DNA of 64,000 bases, from assembly GCA_027574665.1 (NCBI GenBank), contig CM050676.1, forward strand, positions 6,190,157-6,254,156. The letters are read 5' to 3'. Source of the DNA: Rhynochetos jubatus (lineage: Eukaryota > Chordata > Aves > Eurypygiformes > Rhynochetidae). A program made the position numbers and the translations under genes. Below, piece by piece: positions 53,901-64,000 of this stretch (within the stretch, counting starts at the first letter, position 1; every line of letters starts with the position of its first letter). The notes beneath the pieces are model-generated. The model was given only the letters and a program-made list of their open reading frames with translations, searched no databases and was not told the DNA's origin.

Positions 53901-56700
53901 GGTGTCCCAAAGGCCACAGGGTCTGCTAGGCTGGGGCAGGGTCCTTGTAGGGTCCCTCCTGTGGGGTGCACTCTGCTGTGCAGGGGAAAGAGGTCCTTCA
54001 TCCCTCCCAGGACAAACCTTGACCCTTCCCCTGTCCCAAAGTGAGCTGAACAGTCAGTAAGCCATGGGGATTTTGGCCGCAGCCCTTTTCCATGCAGGGC
54101 AGACCAGGGTTCCCTCTTGGCATGGAGAAATGCCCTGAGAGATCAGTCCCCACTGGCCTGGGCATTTTAAGCTCTATTTAAATTTGAGTGCACCTGACTG
54201 CAGAAAGCAGCTTCCCATTGACCCGTGGCCATTCACAGCCCAGTGTAGCTCAGGGCCTCAGGGGACTTTTCATTTCTGTACATTAAAAATTCATATTTCT
54301 CAGGGCAAATTGGAGATGTCCCAATAGGAAAATACCGCCAAAGGAAAATGTATAAATCATGTGACTTCTCAACAGGCCTTGGCTTCTTGCATTACTTCTC
54401 CTGCCTCAGTACAAACACTGCAAACACAGAAAATAACCAGTGGAAACACATCTGCTTCAGCACCTGACATAACCCCGTCATTTCCCAGGACAAGATCCAG
54501 TGTTGGGTAACGGCAGGGCAGGGAGCGGAGACGCACACAAGATTAATTTTGCCTGACGTTGTTAACTTGGAGCAACAGTCAACACATGAATATATGCTTC
54601 CTTGTTTGTCCCAGTGACTCGGAGGTTTGGTGTTTCCTGGTTCAGAGGGCTCTTGGGATGCAGTGTGCTCCAACCTCAGGCTCCATGGGCATGACTCCTG
54701 CCAGCTCTCTCTCTCCTGGGATGCCAAATACCCACAGGACCAACACGAAAAAAAGAATTTTCATGGTTTGGGGGTGGTGGGGGTGACCACATCTGAGAAG
54801 TTTTGGCAGAGCTGTGGCTGCCCCTCCAGCACTCAGGGGTGGTGGTGGGTACGGTGGCAGGTCTGTCCCTTGCAGGTGTACAACATCTGGCAGGACCTGG
54901 GGTGCAGGGGGCCCAGGCCAGCCAGGTACACCTCAGGGTGCCACACAGGGACCCCAAGCCCTGCAAAGAAGCCTGATGCTCTCTCCCTGGCTGGGGGGTG
55001 ACCCCTCCCCCTCAACACCCCCCCGCAACGACCACAATTCACATTTTTTGTTGTTTCTTTTTCCCCTGCAGTGTTTCCTATATGGGTGTTTTTACTTCTT
55101 TTCCTTTTTCCTCATTTGAAAAATGGCTTCTGACCAGGAAATAAATGAGAAAGCACCTGCTGTTGGAGGGGGCTGGGGGCTCTCTGTGCCTGCTGAAATT
55201 TCCCAAACTCCTCCTTCCCCAGCTCCTACCTCTGACTCCTCCCTGTGCTCTTGCTGCTGGGTGCTTGTCCTGAGGTCTCTCATTCATCCTGTCATCCTGG
55301 GAAATGCTTGGAGACGGCTCAGGGCCAGAAGAATGAGAAACCTGCAGCTGGTATGTATTCCTGCAGGAATCTCCTACACCTTGGTCCACAAACAAACCTA
55401 CAGCAGAGATGCTTCACTCCCAACACCAGGGAGTTTATCCCCGCAAAGAAAAATACAGGAAACTCTGAATACTAGTTGCCTACTTGGGCACAGGAAAATA
55501 AATTTGGCTGATGGAAGTATTGAGTGCGCACATCATCAGTTGGCAAGGCTGAGTGTCATGGGAGAGCCCGCGCTTAAAAATCAGCTCTGCAAAACCACAA
55601 TTAAATAGAGTGGTAGATCTCAAATGCAGACTCCTGGCAAAAAATCCTCAGGGAAGATCTGTGGAGGGTGAGAAAGACATTCCCAATGGCCACTGCCCTT
55701 GGGAAGCTCCTGTGCCTCCATCCTGCCTGGACCCCCCGGTGACACAGGGACTCCTGGAAGGATAAATCCTGCTGCCAGGCATTTCAGGCAAGATGAATAG
55801 GCGTCTCCCTCCGGACAGGCAGGGCTGGGAGCAGCAGTGTTGGGATGAAGGTAAAACTGCTGTGGACTTCTGTGGGGCTGAGTGGAGGCGAGCTCGACAC
55901 AAGTCCCTGCTGCAGCCTGGGTCCCACTGGGTCTCGCTGTCAGCCAGACATGCAGGCAGGGCCCAGCAAGTGGTGGGAAGTGGGGATTTAGCCCCTAAAT
56001 ATGGTGTGGATGGGAACACAGACCCTGACTCTAGGACGCACTTTGTGGAGGAGGGACTGAGTGTGGGGGCAGCAGGAGGAGACACCCGTCGGGGAGGGAG
56101 CAGAAAGGCTCCATCTGCTCTTATCTGAAAAGAGCCGAGAGTGTCTCAATCACGGTGTGTGAATTCCTCCATGGGGAGCAAAAACGGAGACTGAAAATCC
56201 CTTTAAGCAAGCAGAGAAAAGCAGGACAAGAAGGAGGAGCTGGTAACAAGTCCAAGACACTTACAAATGAAGTAAGATGCACATTTTTCACAGGGGGATG
56301 ACTTAAGCCTTAGAGGGAGGGGAGGAATGAAGCCTTGGCACCCTCCAAGACTGAGAACATTTAGAGGAGTGAACATTCTGCTCCGCCTAGGTGCGCAGAG
56401 AAACTAATCCCAAACGTGCCACCCTCCCTGGGGCTGCAGCACCCTGGAGGGCATCACCTGGGAGCCCTGCACCTGCAGCATGCATCTGTGGCAGGGCCTG
56501 GGCCACCCAGCAGAGCCCTGCATGCACAGCGGGCACCCACTCCAGGGCGCTCAGCACCCCTTAGGGCACGGCCTGAGAGCCTGGCACCCACAGCGTACCC
56601 CCACACCCAGGACAGCAGCTCCCAGCAGGGCATGGCCTGGGGTGGGGCAGCACCCATGGCTGGGGGCTCCACATATGGCTCAGTGGGGATGAGCCCCCAG
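50940..56700. other. Intergenic upstream of ANGPTL4
   Basis: No gene recognised. A three-copy CAGATGCTGGTCTCCA tandem is at about 51612-51652. GGGATGGGGAT-type minisatellite pieces are at 53508-53545 and 53645-53740. The last kilobase becomes GC-rich towards the ANGPTL4 promoter. Confidence 0.5.
53645..53740. repeat. G-rich GGGATGGGAATGGGGATAGGG minisatellite
   Basis: About twelve degenerate 6-bp-based units (GGGATG, GGAATG, GGTTGGTGATG). A smaller relative is at 53508-53545. Confidence 0.75.
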
Positions 56701-56719
56701 TGCAGGGTGAGGGGCAGAG

Positions 56720-57016
56720 CGGTCAGCAGGAATGGGATAGGGATGGGGACGGGATAGGGTGCGAGGACGGGTGAGGGCAGGGCTCAGCGGCGAGGGACCG
56801 AAGCTTCCCCGGGAGGGGGGCTCGGAGCCGGGGCTGCCGCGGGCGGCGGGTGCGGGGCAGCCCGAGCCCGGGGGCGGCGGAGGAGGGCGAACAAAGCGGC
56901 AGGGCCGGGCAGGCGGGGAGGGGCCGGTGCCGGGGCCCTCCCCATCGCGGAGCGTGGACGGTGATAAAAGCGGTGGCGCGGCGGCGAGGCGCGCATTGGG
57001 AGGTGGCCGGGAAGCC
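56720..57016 (+). promoter_or_regulatory. ANGPTL4: ANGPTL4 CpG-rich promoter and 5' UTR
   Basis: Dense CpG sequence precedes the start codon. A TATA-like GATAAAA at 56963-56969 lies 48 bases before the ATG, so transcription probably starts near 56990-57000 with a very short leader. GC-box-like GGGGCGG runs are also present. Confidence 0.6.
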
Positions 57017-60000
57017 ATGCAGCTCGGTGGGGCAGCGCTCCTGCTGTGCGCCGCTGCGGCGGGGGTGGTTGTGGGACCGGCACCGGGACCCGTAGCGGGG
57101 CGGCCCGGGGCCGAGCGGCGGGCGGCGGTGGCTGGAGGCAGCAAGGAGCGGCGGGCGCAGTTCGCGTCCTGGGACGAGGTGAACGTAATCGCCCACGGGC
57201 TGCTGCAGCTCGGCCACGGCCTGAAGGAGCACGTGGACCGCACCAAGGGGCAGATGCGGGAGCTCGGCAGCCGCTTGAGCGCCCACAACAGCTCCATGGG
57301 GCGGCTGCTGCGCCAGGCGCGGGAGGCGCAGGAGCGGGGTGAACGGCTGCGGGCCAGCGTGCGGGAGCTGGAGGGCCGTGGCCGGCAGCTCCTCAACCTC
57401 TCCGAGGTTCTGCGGCAGCGCCTGGAGGAGGTGGCGGCCGACAAAGCCGAGATCCAGGGGCGGCTGGAGCAGCTGGAGGGCCGCGTCCGTCAGGCACTGC
57501 AGGCGCGTCCGGCCGCTAACCAGAGCGCCAAAGACCTGGGAGCGCTGCAGGTGAGCATCGCCCGCAGCACCGGGGGGACAGCACCGGCAGCAACCAGCAG
57601 GAGCCGCCCCGAGGGAGCGGGGGGAGAACCCGACCCGCCCGGGAGCGATCTGGGGGGAAGCGGGGAGGGGTCCCTGCTTTTCTGGGAGCCGTCGCGAGAA
57701 GAGCGATGCGGGACCTGACCCTCCCGGGGCAATGGGAGCGGCTGGAAGGGGGAAGCTGGGGCAGCAGCTCGCCTGGGACGCGGGGTGCAGCCCCAAGGGG
57801 TGGGGGTGGGGAGACCCAACCCTTCTGAGGTACTGGGAGCAGCAGGTGGGATTGACCTCGTGAGAGCAGTGGTGGTGGGGGTGCTTGATGGTGCTGAGGG
57901 GCACCGGCAGCAGCCGTGGGGACCAGCCCCGCCGGGGGCACTGGCCCACCTGACTCCCTGTGGTACGTGTAGTACAGCTGGACCTCCCCAGAGCTGCGGG
58001 GTTCACCTGGCTCCCCCCTCTCCCCTCCACAGTCCCTGATGGATGCACAGAACTTGCGAATCGAGGAGCTCCTGCAGAAGATCAAGCAGCAGCAGTACAA
58101 GCTGGACAAGCAGAATCTGCAGATTAAAAGCCTGCAGAGCAAGGTGAGCTCCTGTCCTGCTCTGCAGCCATGGGACCTGCAGCCAGGCCCAACATGCTGT
58201 GGGGACCCAGGCATGAACAGCCTAGCTGGCACAGTGCTCTGGTGACAGCAGCGATGCTGCTGCTCCCTGACTTTGGAGACCCTACAGGGGCTGTGGCCCT
58301 GGTCCTTGTGCCGCAGTGTTGGTGCAAGTGTAGCAAACTGCAAGCTTCCTGAGTATTTGTACAGAGCAGTAAGAGGAATTGGTGTGTGGGAACAGAGCTT
58401 CTCTGGGCTCTTTTGAGTTTATCTGCAGAATAAACTCGTTAGCATGGGTGTAAAACAAAGAAAACCAAAAAAACCCCCACAGTAATTTCTGGCTTTGCCA
58501 CCCCCGGGTGTCTCCTGTTTATTGAGGTTTCCGGGCAAGCTCAGCCCCAGCTCTGGTCACAGGGGAGCGGCTGGCACCTTGACTGGGCAGCTGCTGTGAG
58601 TACCAGTGTTGAAAATGAGCTGAGATAAAATCATTGACTTGTACCTCTTTTTAGGTCAATCTCCTGATCCCCCTACACCTGAAGGACAACAAAACACACT
58701 CTCCAAAGTGGAAGGTAAACCTGAAGAAGAGCTTCAGCCTCACCAACCAGAGCCAGAACGTGAGCAGGGAGCCCGTGCTGACAGAGAGTGAGTATCTGCC
58801 CCTGCCACCCCACTCCCCTGCGCCAGAGCAAACCTGCTGCAGTTGCAGTTGGAAACAAAAGGTTCAGTTGTCCTGAGTCAGGATGTGAGATTTGCTTGCA
58901 AAACCAGAGCTTGGGAGTTTGGCCAGACTGAGGGGATCTGGAGCACAGGCAGGATCCTAGCCTTTTGGATCAGTGTTAGTCCAGCAGGGATTTGAGTATT
59001 TCAGAGGAATTTTTCTGCCTGATATTAAAAATGCAGTGGAGAGCAGAGAAATGCTGTTGGCAAGTATTTGTCAAAGCGGATTGGCAGGTGTGTGTGTGTG
59101 AAGGCAGGCAGGAAAGGAGGATCTCTGCTCCTTGGAGTTAACTCTTGTTCTCCTGCTGTTGCTCTACCAGGCAGTGTCTGCTTCTCTGTCTGTCTGATGG
59201 CAGAGCAATGCATTAGGGAGCCCTGGACCATGAGAGGAGAGCTAGATCCTTGTGCTTCCATCTCCTTTGGCTCATATTTATGCCTCATGCATGAAAGACA
59301 AGTGTCTCAGCTCACACTATCCTTAGCAGAAGGTGCTGAGCTGCAGCAAATGGCTGGACAGTGAAGGCACTCACAGCCCTGGGAAATGTGCACCAGAGCA
59401 GGTGAGTGGATGCTGCATCTGGAGCTCCTGGTTCTGCCTGGAGCATCCTCTCTGCTGGCAAGAGGGCTGGTGGAGCTCCTGCAGAGCAAAGGGTAGCAGA
59501 GTGGGTATCCCCAGCTTTTCTGTGTCCTGCAGTCTCCCTCCCAGACAGGAACTGGTGTCCCGACAGGGTGGTTTGGCTGGGAGCAGCTGCTGTCATGTCA
59601 GCTAAATCACAGTGCTGGCTCCATCTGTGCAGCTGTCTGGGGATGTCCAGTGTGAGCCAAACAGAAACCAGGCAGGGTGAGGATGCACGGGGAAGCCCTG
59701 CCCAGGGCTTAAGACAGGGATAGCTATGGGAAAACACATGGTCATTTGTATGTGGAGTCTGGGGTGTCACCAGTGTGCCTAAAAGCTGGGTGGGCAGAAC
59801 AAAGAGCCGCAGAATTGATGCAGACAAGGAAAGAGATGGGATGTGGGACTCCAAACTCCTCCTGGTACTCGGTGGGGCTGGCCAGCCTGCAGTGGGGTTA
59901 TGCGAGATTTCCCTTGGTCAGAGCAGCGCTAGTAAGCTAGAAAACTGTCTCAAAATCTCTCTCCCTGCTTTGTGACTTGCCCTCAGTAGTGAATCCTTTG

Positions 60001-63000
60001 GGTTGGAAGGGACCTTTAAAGGTTATCTAGTCCAACAAACCAGTCCAAGTCCCCTGCTCCACTCTCAGGTTATGCTGAAAGTGGGGTGTAGGGATGGGTT
60101 TGGGTCTTTGCTGCTGACTGGTGGCAGATGTAGGCTGTGCTCTGGACGATGGGTGCTGGGTGCAGCAACCCTTGTGAAGCATGGTGGGAGGCAGCAAGGG
60201 CCCAGAGCCCCAGGAGATGCTATGAGGCAGGGGGTGTGAGAGCTCAGCACCTTCTTGTGCCACACTGTCCCTGATGACCCTCAGCACATCCTCAGCACTG
60301 TGGGCATCCCGACTCCCTCCCACCCAAGCCATGAGCTCCCCCTTTTCTTGCCTAATCCTGGATGTTGATATTGGTGATGGAAAACAAATTGGCTTCCTCT
60401 CATTAGCAAATAGAATGAGTTTTCTGGCAAATCTTAAAGCACACAATATCTGGCAGGCCAGCCCCATGCTCTCTGCCTGGGGAGGCTTGTGCCGGCGGCT
60501 CCCTGCCTATTGTCAGGCAGAGATCCAGTGCCAGCAAGGCCCCAAGGAACAGTGATGAACTCTACCAGCAGCCCTTTCAGAAAGACCCTTTTATTTGCAT
60601 CCAGTGAACACAAGTTTTTTCAGGCCAGAGATGGCATGGGGCCAAGCATGTGAAAGTTGAAGGCTTGAAGCAGCTTGGAGAGTGAAAGGTTTAATCACTT
60701 GCAGAAAGAGGATCATGTCTTTAGGCAAAGCTTGTGCTCTCTGGCAGCTGGCCGAGTAGGGGAAAGGTAGAGCCCCACTCGCTCTCTCCCCGTGGTGCTG
60801 GGACTCCAAAATAATTGGGTTGGGGAGGGTGAGGGGGAGGTGATGCAAACAGCTCCAGGCATGCCCTGCCATCTGCAAGAAAGGGTGTTTATCCCAGGTT
60901 GGTGACCTCACTCGTGCCTGGAGATCCTGTTGGGTAAATAAGGTGCCATGCCTGGGGCAGATCCAGCCAGCCTTGTTGATTCTTCCATCCTGTTTGGCTA
61001 AATAAAGGGGGAAGGAAAGGAAAACATCCAGAGCAGCCAGGAGGTCTTGTTCTGCTGGTGCCATACGGATGTACAACATGAACTGGAACTAATGAATGTG
61101 TTCCTCAAACAAAAAGATTCAGCTGAAGCTGTTCTAGCAGCTGCATCTCATTCAGCTGCTTGAAAGTCCCCATTGCACCAGAAAACAGAAGAGATCCAAG
61201 TGCAGTGAGTGTGGCCAAGGCCCAGAAAAAGACAGGGATGGGGTTGACTTCTGCATGCCGGGACCACTGAACATCCATCTGGGTATCATCCTGCAGAGGC
61301 TGGGAGATACGGTGGGAGAGGAGGTAGCAAGGAGCTCTGTGAGGCTGGGTGAGCCCAGCAGCTCCTGGCACCTCCCTGCTGGTGTGCTTGTGAGCTGGGG
61401 TAGCTGTGGGTGTGGGTCAGGCTGTGAGTATTCCTCCTCCTGAGCCTCCTTTGGCTTCTCAGGATACTTCAACCTAGAAAGTAGGGATATTGGGGATGCA
61501 CTTGACCTCCCCGCAGTGCCGGGTGGCTTTGTGTGGTTTTGGTCCTTCACGCAAAATGCTCAATCCACATATGTATGGGCTTGGGGGAGGGCTCAGGGCC
61601 ATACACTTGTCCCGTGGGTGCACTGATGGGTTTGCTGGCACCAGTCCCACATTGGCCTGGGGGTGCAAGGGGTGCTAATGGCAGTGTGAGTGCAGCTGTG
61701 CTGCTGTGGATGGTGGGAGAGGGGCTGCCCATGCCAAGAAGGGGAAAATTCACTTGAGGGGGTACTGGGGGAGGGGAAAATGGGTGAACGGTGGAGGCAG
61801 GTGTCACATTGCTGCTCCCTGGTTCTGCCCCCCCCGCCCCCCCAACTTTTCCTCCAGCTGGGGCTCCACTCTTTGCCCTGATGCAGCATCAGGTCTCCCC
61901 AGGTGCTCAGCAAGGGTGGGGACAGAGGGTGATGCCCTGCAGGGGCTGCTCTTGCCCTTGGCAGCTCAAATTTTTCCTCCAAAAATGGCAGCCCCATTTT
62001 TTGCCCTTCTGTCCCACATGAAGCTCTGTGGCTTTGGAGGTGGCCCCTCTCCCTGGTGCTACCCTGTAATGACACAGCCCTGACCCTGGGAACAGCTACT
62101 GCAAGGGGGACCCCACAGAGAGGCTGAGGGGTGGCCAGCACCCTGGCACAGCCCAGAGCTTGTCTTTAGGTTTCTTCACCTGTCTGTCTGTGGGTCGTGG
62201 TGGCAGCAGCTGTGAGCCACCAAAATCCATCCCACCCTTGTGGTGGGAGAACAGACCCCCTTTGTCTTGGGGTGATGGGGGCACCTGTCCCAGCTGACAA
62301 AGAGCCCCTTGACTGCACCAACAGCCTGGGGGCTGAAGTCCCTGCACATCATCCTGCAGCCTTTTGACTCAGGTTTTGTAACAGGCTTTCCCCCCACCCC
62401 TCTCACTGAGTGCTGCAGGTGGTGGTTCCTGGATGGACTTTTATCAGTGCTGTTGAAATGGTGCTTTGCTGGCACCTCTGAGCAAAGTCCCTGCAGGGAC
62501 GGAAGGAGAGGTGGGAGCCCAGCCTGTGTGGGGCTGTGGGAGCAGCCAGGGATGGGGCAGGGGCAAGCTGGGGGGTGGCCTCACCCTGAGCAATTCACTC
62601 ATGCAATGAGCTGGGGCTCCCTGCCGTCCAGCCACACCTTCCCTGTCCCAGTCAGTGTGTCTTGGGCAAAAGGGTCACCTGTGCCTGGCCCTGCGTCTGC
62701 TGGTGGCAGGCTGCCCAGCGGGACATCTGGCTGGGGTCACCACAGTTGCTGGAAGTGAGAAGCTGCAGACATCTTCATGATATCAGGACTTGGGGTTTCT
62801 TTCTTCCCCTGAGGCCCTTTGAGACTGCTTCAGCCTCAGGGTGGGATAGAGATGCTTGACTCTGGTGTTACCCCACCCCAAATGGGCTCCTCTTGCCTGC
62901 TATAGGTGCAGAGGGAGCTGGGAAGGTCCTTGAGTCTGTCCTCACACGGGAGCTCTGCTCTCCAGCCTAGGTCACCCCAGCTTGGCCCGATGCCTGGCTT

Positions 63001-64000
63001 CTGCCTTGGATGGAAGCCCAAGGAGCTATGTTTGGATACATGGGGAAATATGGTGTCACAGTGTTTAAAGATGGTGGAGTCCAGGGCTGTCATCTCCAGC
63101 ATGTGTCCAGAGCCGCAGCCACCACTGCTCACAGCTAGCTGGGTTCATGGCCAGGGCTGCAAGCGCCAGGGCTGTGACAGGAGGAACCTGCTGAGGAAGT
63201 GGAACTCTGGTCCATCTTCTCAATAGCTGCTTCCTTCCCCTGCAGAGCTCCCAGAGGATTGCCACCAGCTCTTCCTGGCCGGGCAGCAAAGCAGCGGTGT
63301 TTTCCAGGTGCAGCCTGCAGGGTCTCAGCCCTTCAAAGTCTTCTGTGATATGACCACAGGTAACGCAGTGGAGGTGTCCGGCAGTGTTTTGCACAGTGAT
63401 CTTGCAAATGGTAACCCCAAAATGACAATGTTTTCCCTCCTCACAAGAAGGTGTCTGGACAGTGATCCAGAGGCGTACAGATGGCTCTGTGGACTTTGAC
63501 CGGCTTTGGGATGCCTACAAGAATGGCTTTGGAGACCTTCATGGTAGGTGGATGGTGGTTTCTGTCTTATCATGGGATAAGTGATATCTTAGCATAAGTT
63601 ACTCCCCCTTGCTGGCCCTTGGAGACCTCTGTGTGCTGGAGCACAGCATTGTGCTAAGGATGGGGAGGACGCTGCTTGCAGAGCAACAGTCCTGGGTCTT
63701 CTTGACTTGTACTGCAGGTGCCAGATGGCAGTTCAAATGCTGCAGTGTCCTTGGTTGTCCCTGTTTGTTTCTGGAGCCTATTCACTTGTCTCTTTTACAT
63801 GGCATGTTGCATTGGCTGCAGGGACACAAATATGTCTTATTTCAGGTGACTTCTGGCTGGGCCTGGAGAAGATACATCACCTTGTCCAAGAGGGAAGATA
63901 CAATCTTCTGATTGAACTGGAAGACTGGGAGGGAAATTCCCAGGTGGTTCAGTTTGTCTTCAGCCTTGGTGGCGAGACCACAGCCTACACGCTCAGCCTG
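57017..64000 (+). CDS. ANGPTL4: Angiopoietin-like 4 (partial, C-terminus beyond window)
   Basis: Six coding exons: 57017-57550, 58033-58143, 58655-58787, 63246-63359, 63448-63543 and 63846-64000 (continuing). Phases agree, giving 381 residues so far. Residues 1 to about 25 form a hydrophobic signal peptide. [20 protein letters not shown] (49-68) is the lipoprotein-lipase-inhibiting motif and includes the glutamate equivalent to human E40 (here E54). A long coiled coil rich in leucine, glutamate and arginine covers about 70-255. The fibrinogen-like domain starts at LPEDCHQLF (about 261) and continues with [16 protein letters not shown] and [13 protein letters not shown]. The protein is secreted, inhibits lipoprotein lipase and steers fatty-acid partitioning. 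Unlike human, the coiled-coil half has no cysteine, and the linker (exon 3) has no RXKR furin motif. The exon 5 acceptor could be 3 bases later. Family and order next to KANK3 match human. Confidence 0.95.
58788..63245 (+). other. ANGPTL4 intron 3
   Basis: The largest intron (4.46 kb) in the same place as the human intron that holds the PPAR-response element. I looked for a direct-repeat-1 site and found no convincing one. It contains a CR1 tail (about 59985-60060). The rest is unique GC-moderate sequence with no other gene. Confidence 0.7.
59985..60060 (-). mobile_element. CR1 LINE 3'-end fragment
   Basis: GGGTTGGAAGGGACCTTTAA followed by GGTTATCTAGTCCAAC is the hallmark antisense sequence of the CR1 3' region. 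The element therefore lies on the minus strand, with its 3' end at the left and only a remnant (GAATCC) of the terminal 8-bp repeat. It is a short, 5'-truncated copy, as is usual for CR1. No target duplication is visible. Confidence 0.85.

Noticed and set aside
56759-57016. Upstream in-frame extension of ANGPTL4 to an ATG at 56759
   Set aside because: It lacks a signal peptide at its start, is purely GC-rich, and would displace the signal peptide that follows the ATG at 57017; the TATA-like box at 56963 also lies inside it.
62668-62683. Possible PPAR site TGGGCAAAAGGGTCA in ANGPTL4 intron 3
   Set aside because: Half-sites are spaced by three bases rather than one and the first half is poor; not a direct-repeat-1 element.

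Overview
The window is vertebrate nuclear DNA, almost certainly from a bird. The genes are split by GT-AG introns. A CR1 LINE tail, avian-type LTRs and GC-rich minisatellites lie between them, and the compact, GC-rich layout fits a microchromosome. The gene order and orientation NDUFA7(-) / RPS28(+) / KANK3(-) / ANGPTL4(+) is the same as on human 19p13.2, so this is a conserved synteny block.

Layout. 1-300: CpG-rich probable promoter of a gene mostly or wholly outside the left edge. About 1.1-9.6 kb: an env-bearing endogenous retrovirus fossil of class III (ERV-L/S-like) with a serine-tRNA primer site. 9.8-11.4 kb: NDUFA7 and RPS28, head to head across a 133-bp bidirectional promoter. RPS28 intron 1 contains ten perfect GGGGCC units. 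11.4-14.2 kb: convergent spacer, probably holding the KANK3 3' UTR. 14.2-19.6 kb: the ten KANK3 coding exons. 19.6-24.6 kb: KANK3 first intron, ending at a CpG island with a probable non-coding first exon. 25-56.9 kb: a long intergenic stretch with minisatellites, an orphan CpG island at 31.1-31.4 kb, two LTR relics (40.9-41.5 and 46.0-46.8 kb) and one orphan exon-like open stretch near 50.7-50.9 kb. 57.0-64.0 kb: ANGPTL4 exons 1-6, running off the right edge.

Function. NDUFA7 (respiratory complex I) and RPS28 (40S ribosome) are housekeeping genes sharing a promoter. KANK3 is a talin-binding cortical adaptor. ANGPTL4 is a secreted lipoprotein lipase inhibitor. KANK3 and ANGPTL4 are separate genes that happen to be neighbours.

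Most striking observations: the GGGGCC repeat inside RPS28; a bird ANGPTL4 that keeps the lipase-inhibiting motif but has neither the two N-terminal cysteines nor the basic cleavage site known in mammals; and a retroviral surface domain that appears to be tandemly duplicated. Exon coordinates come from hand-reading splice sites and phases. No alignment or database search was run.
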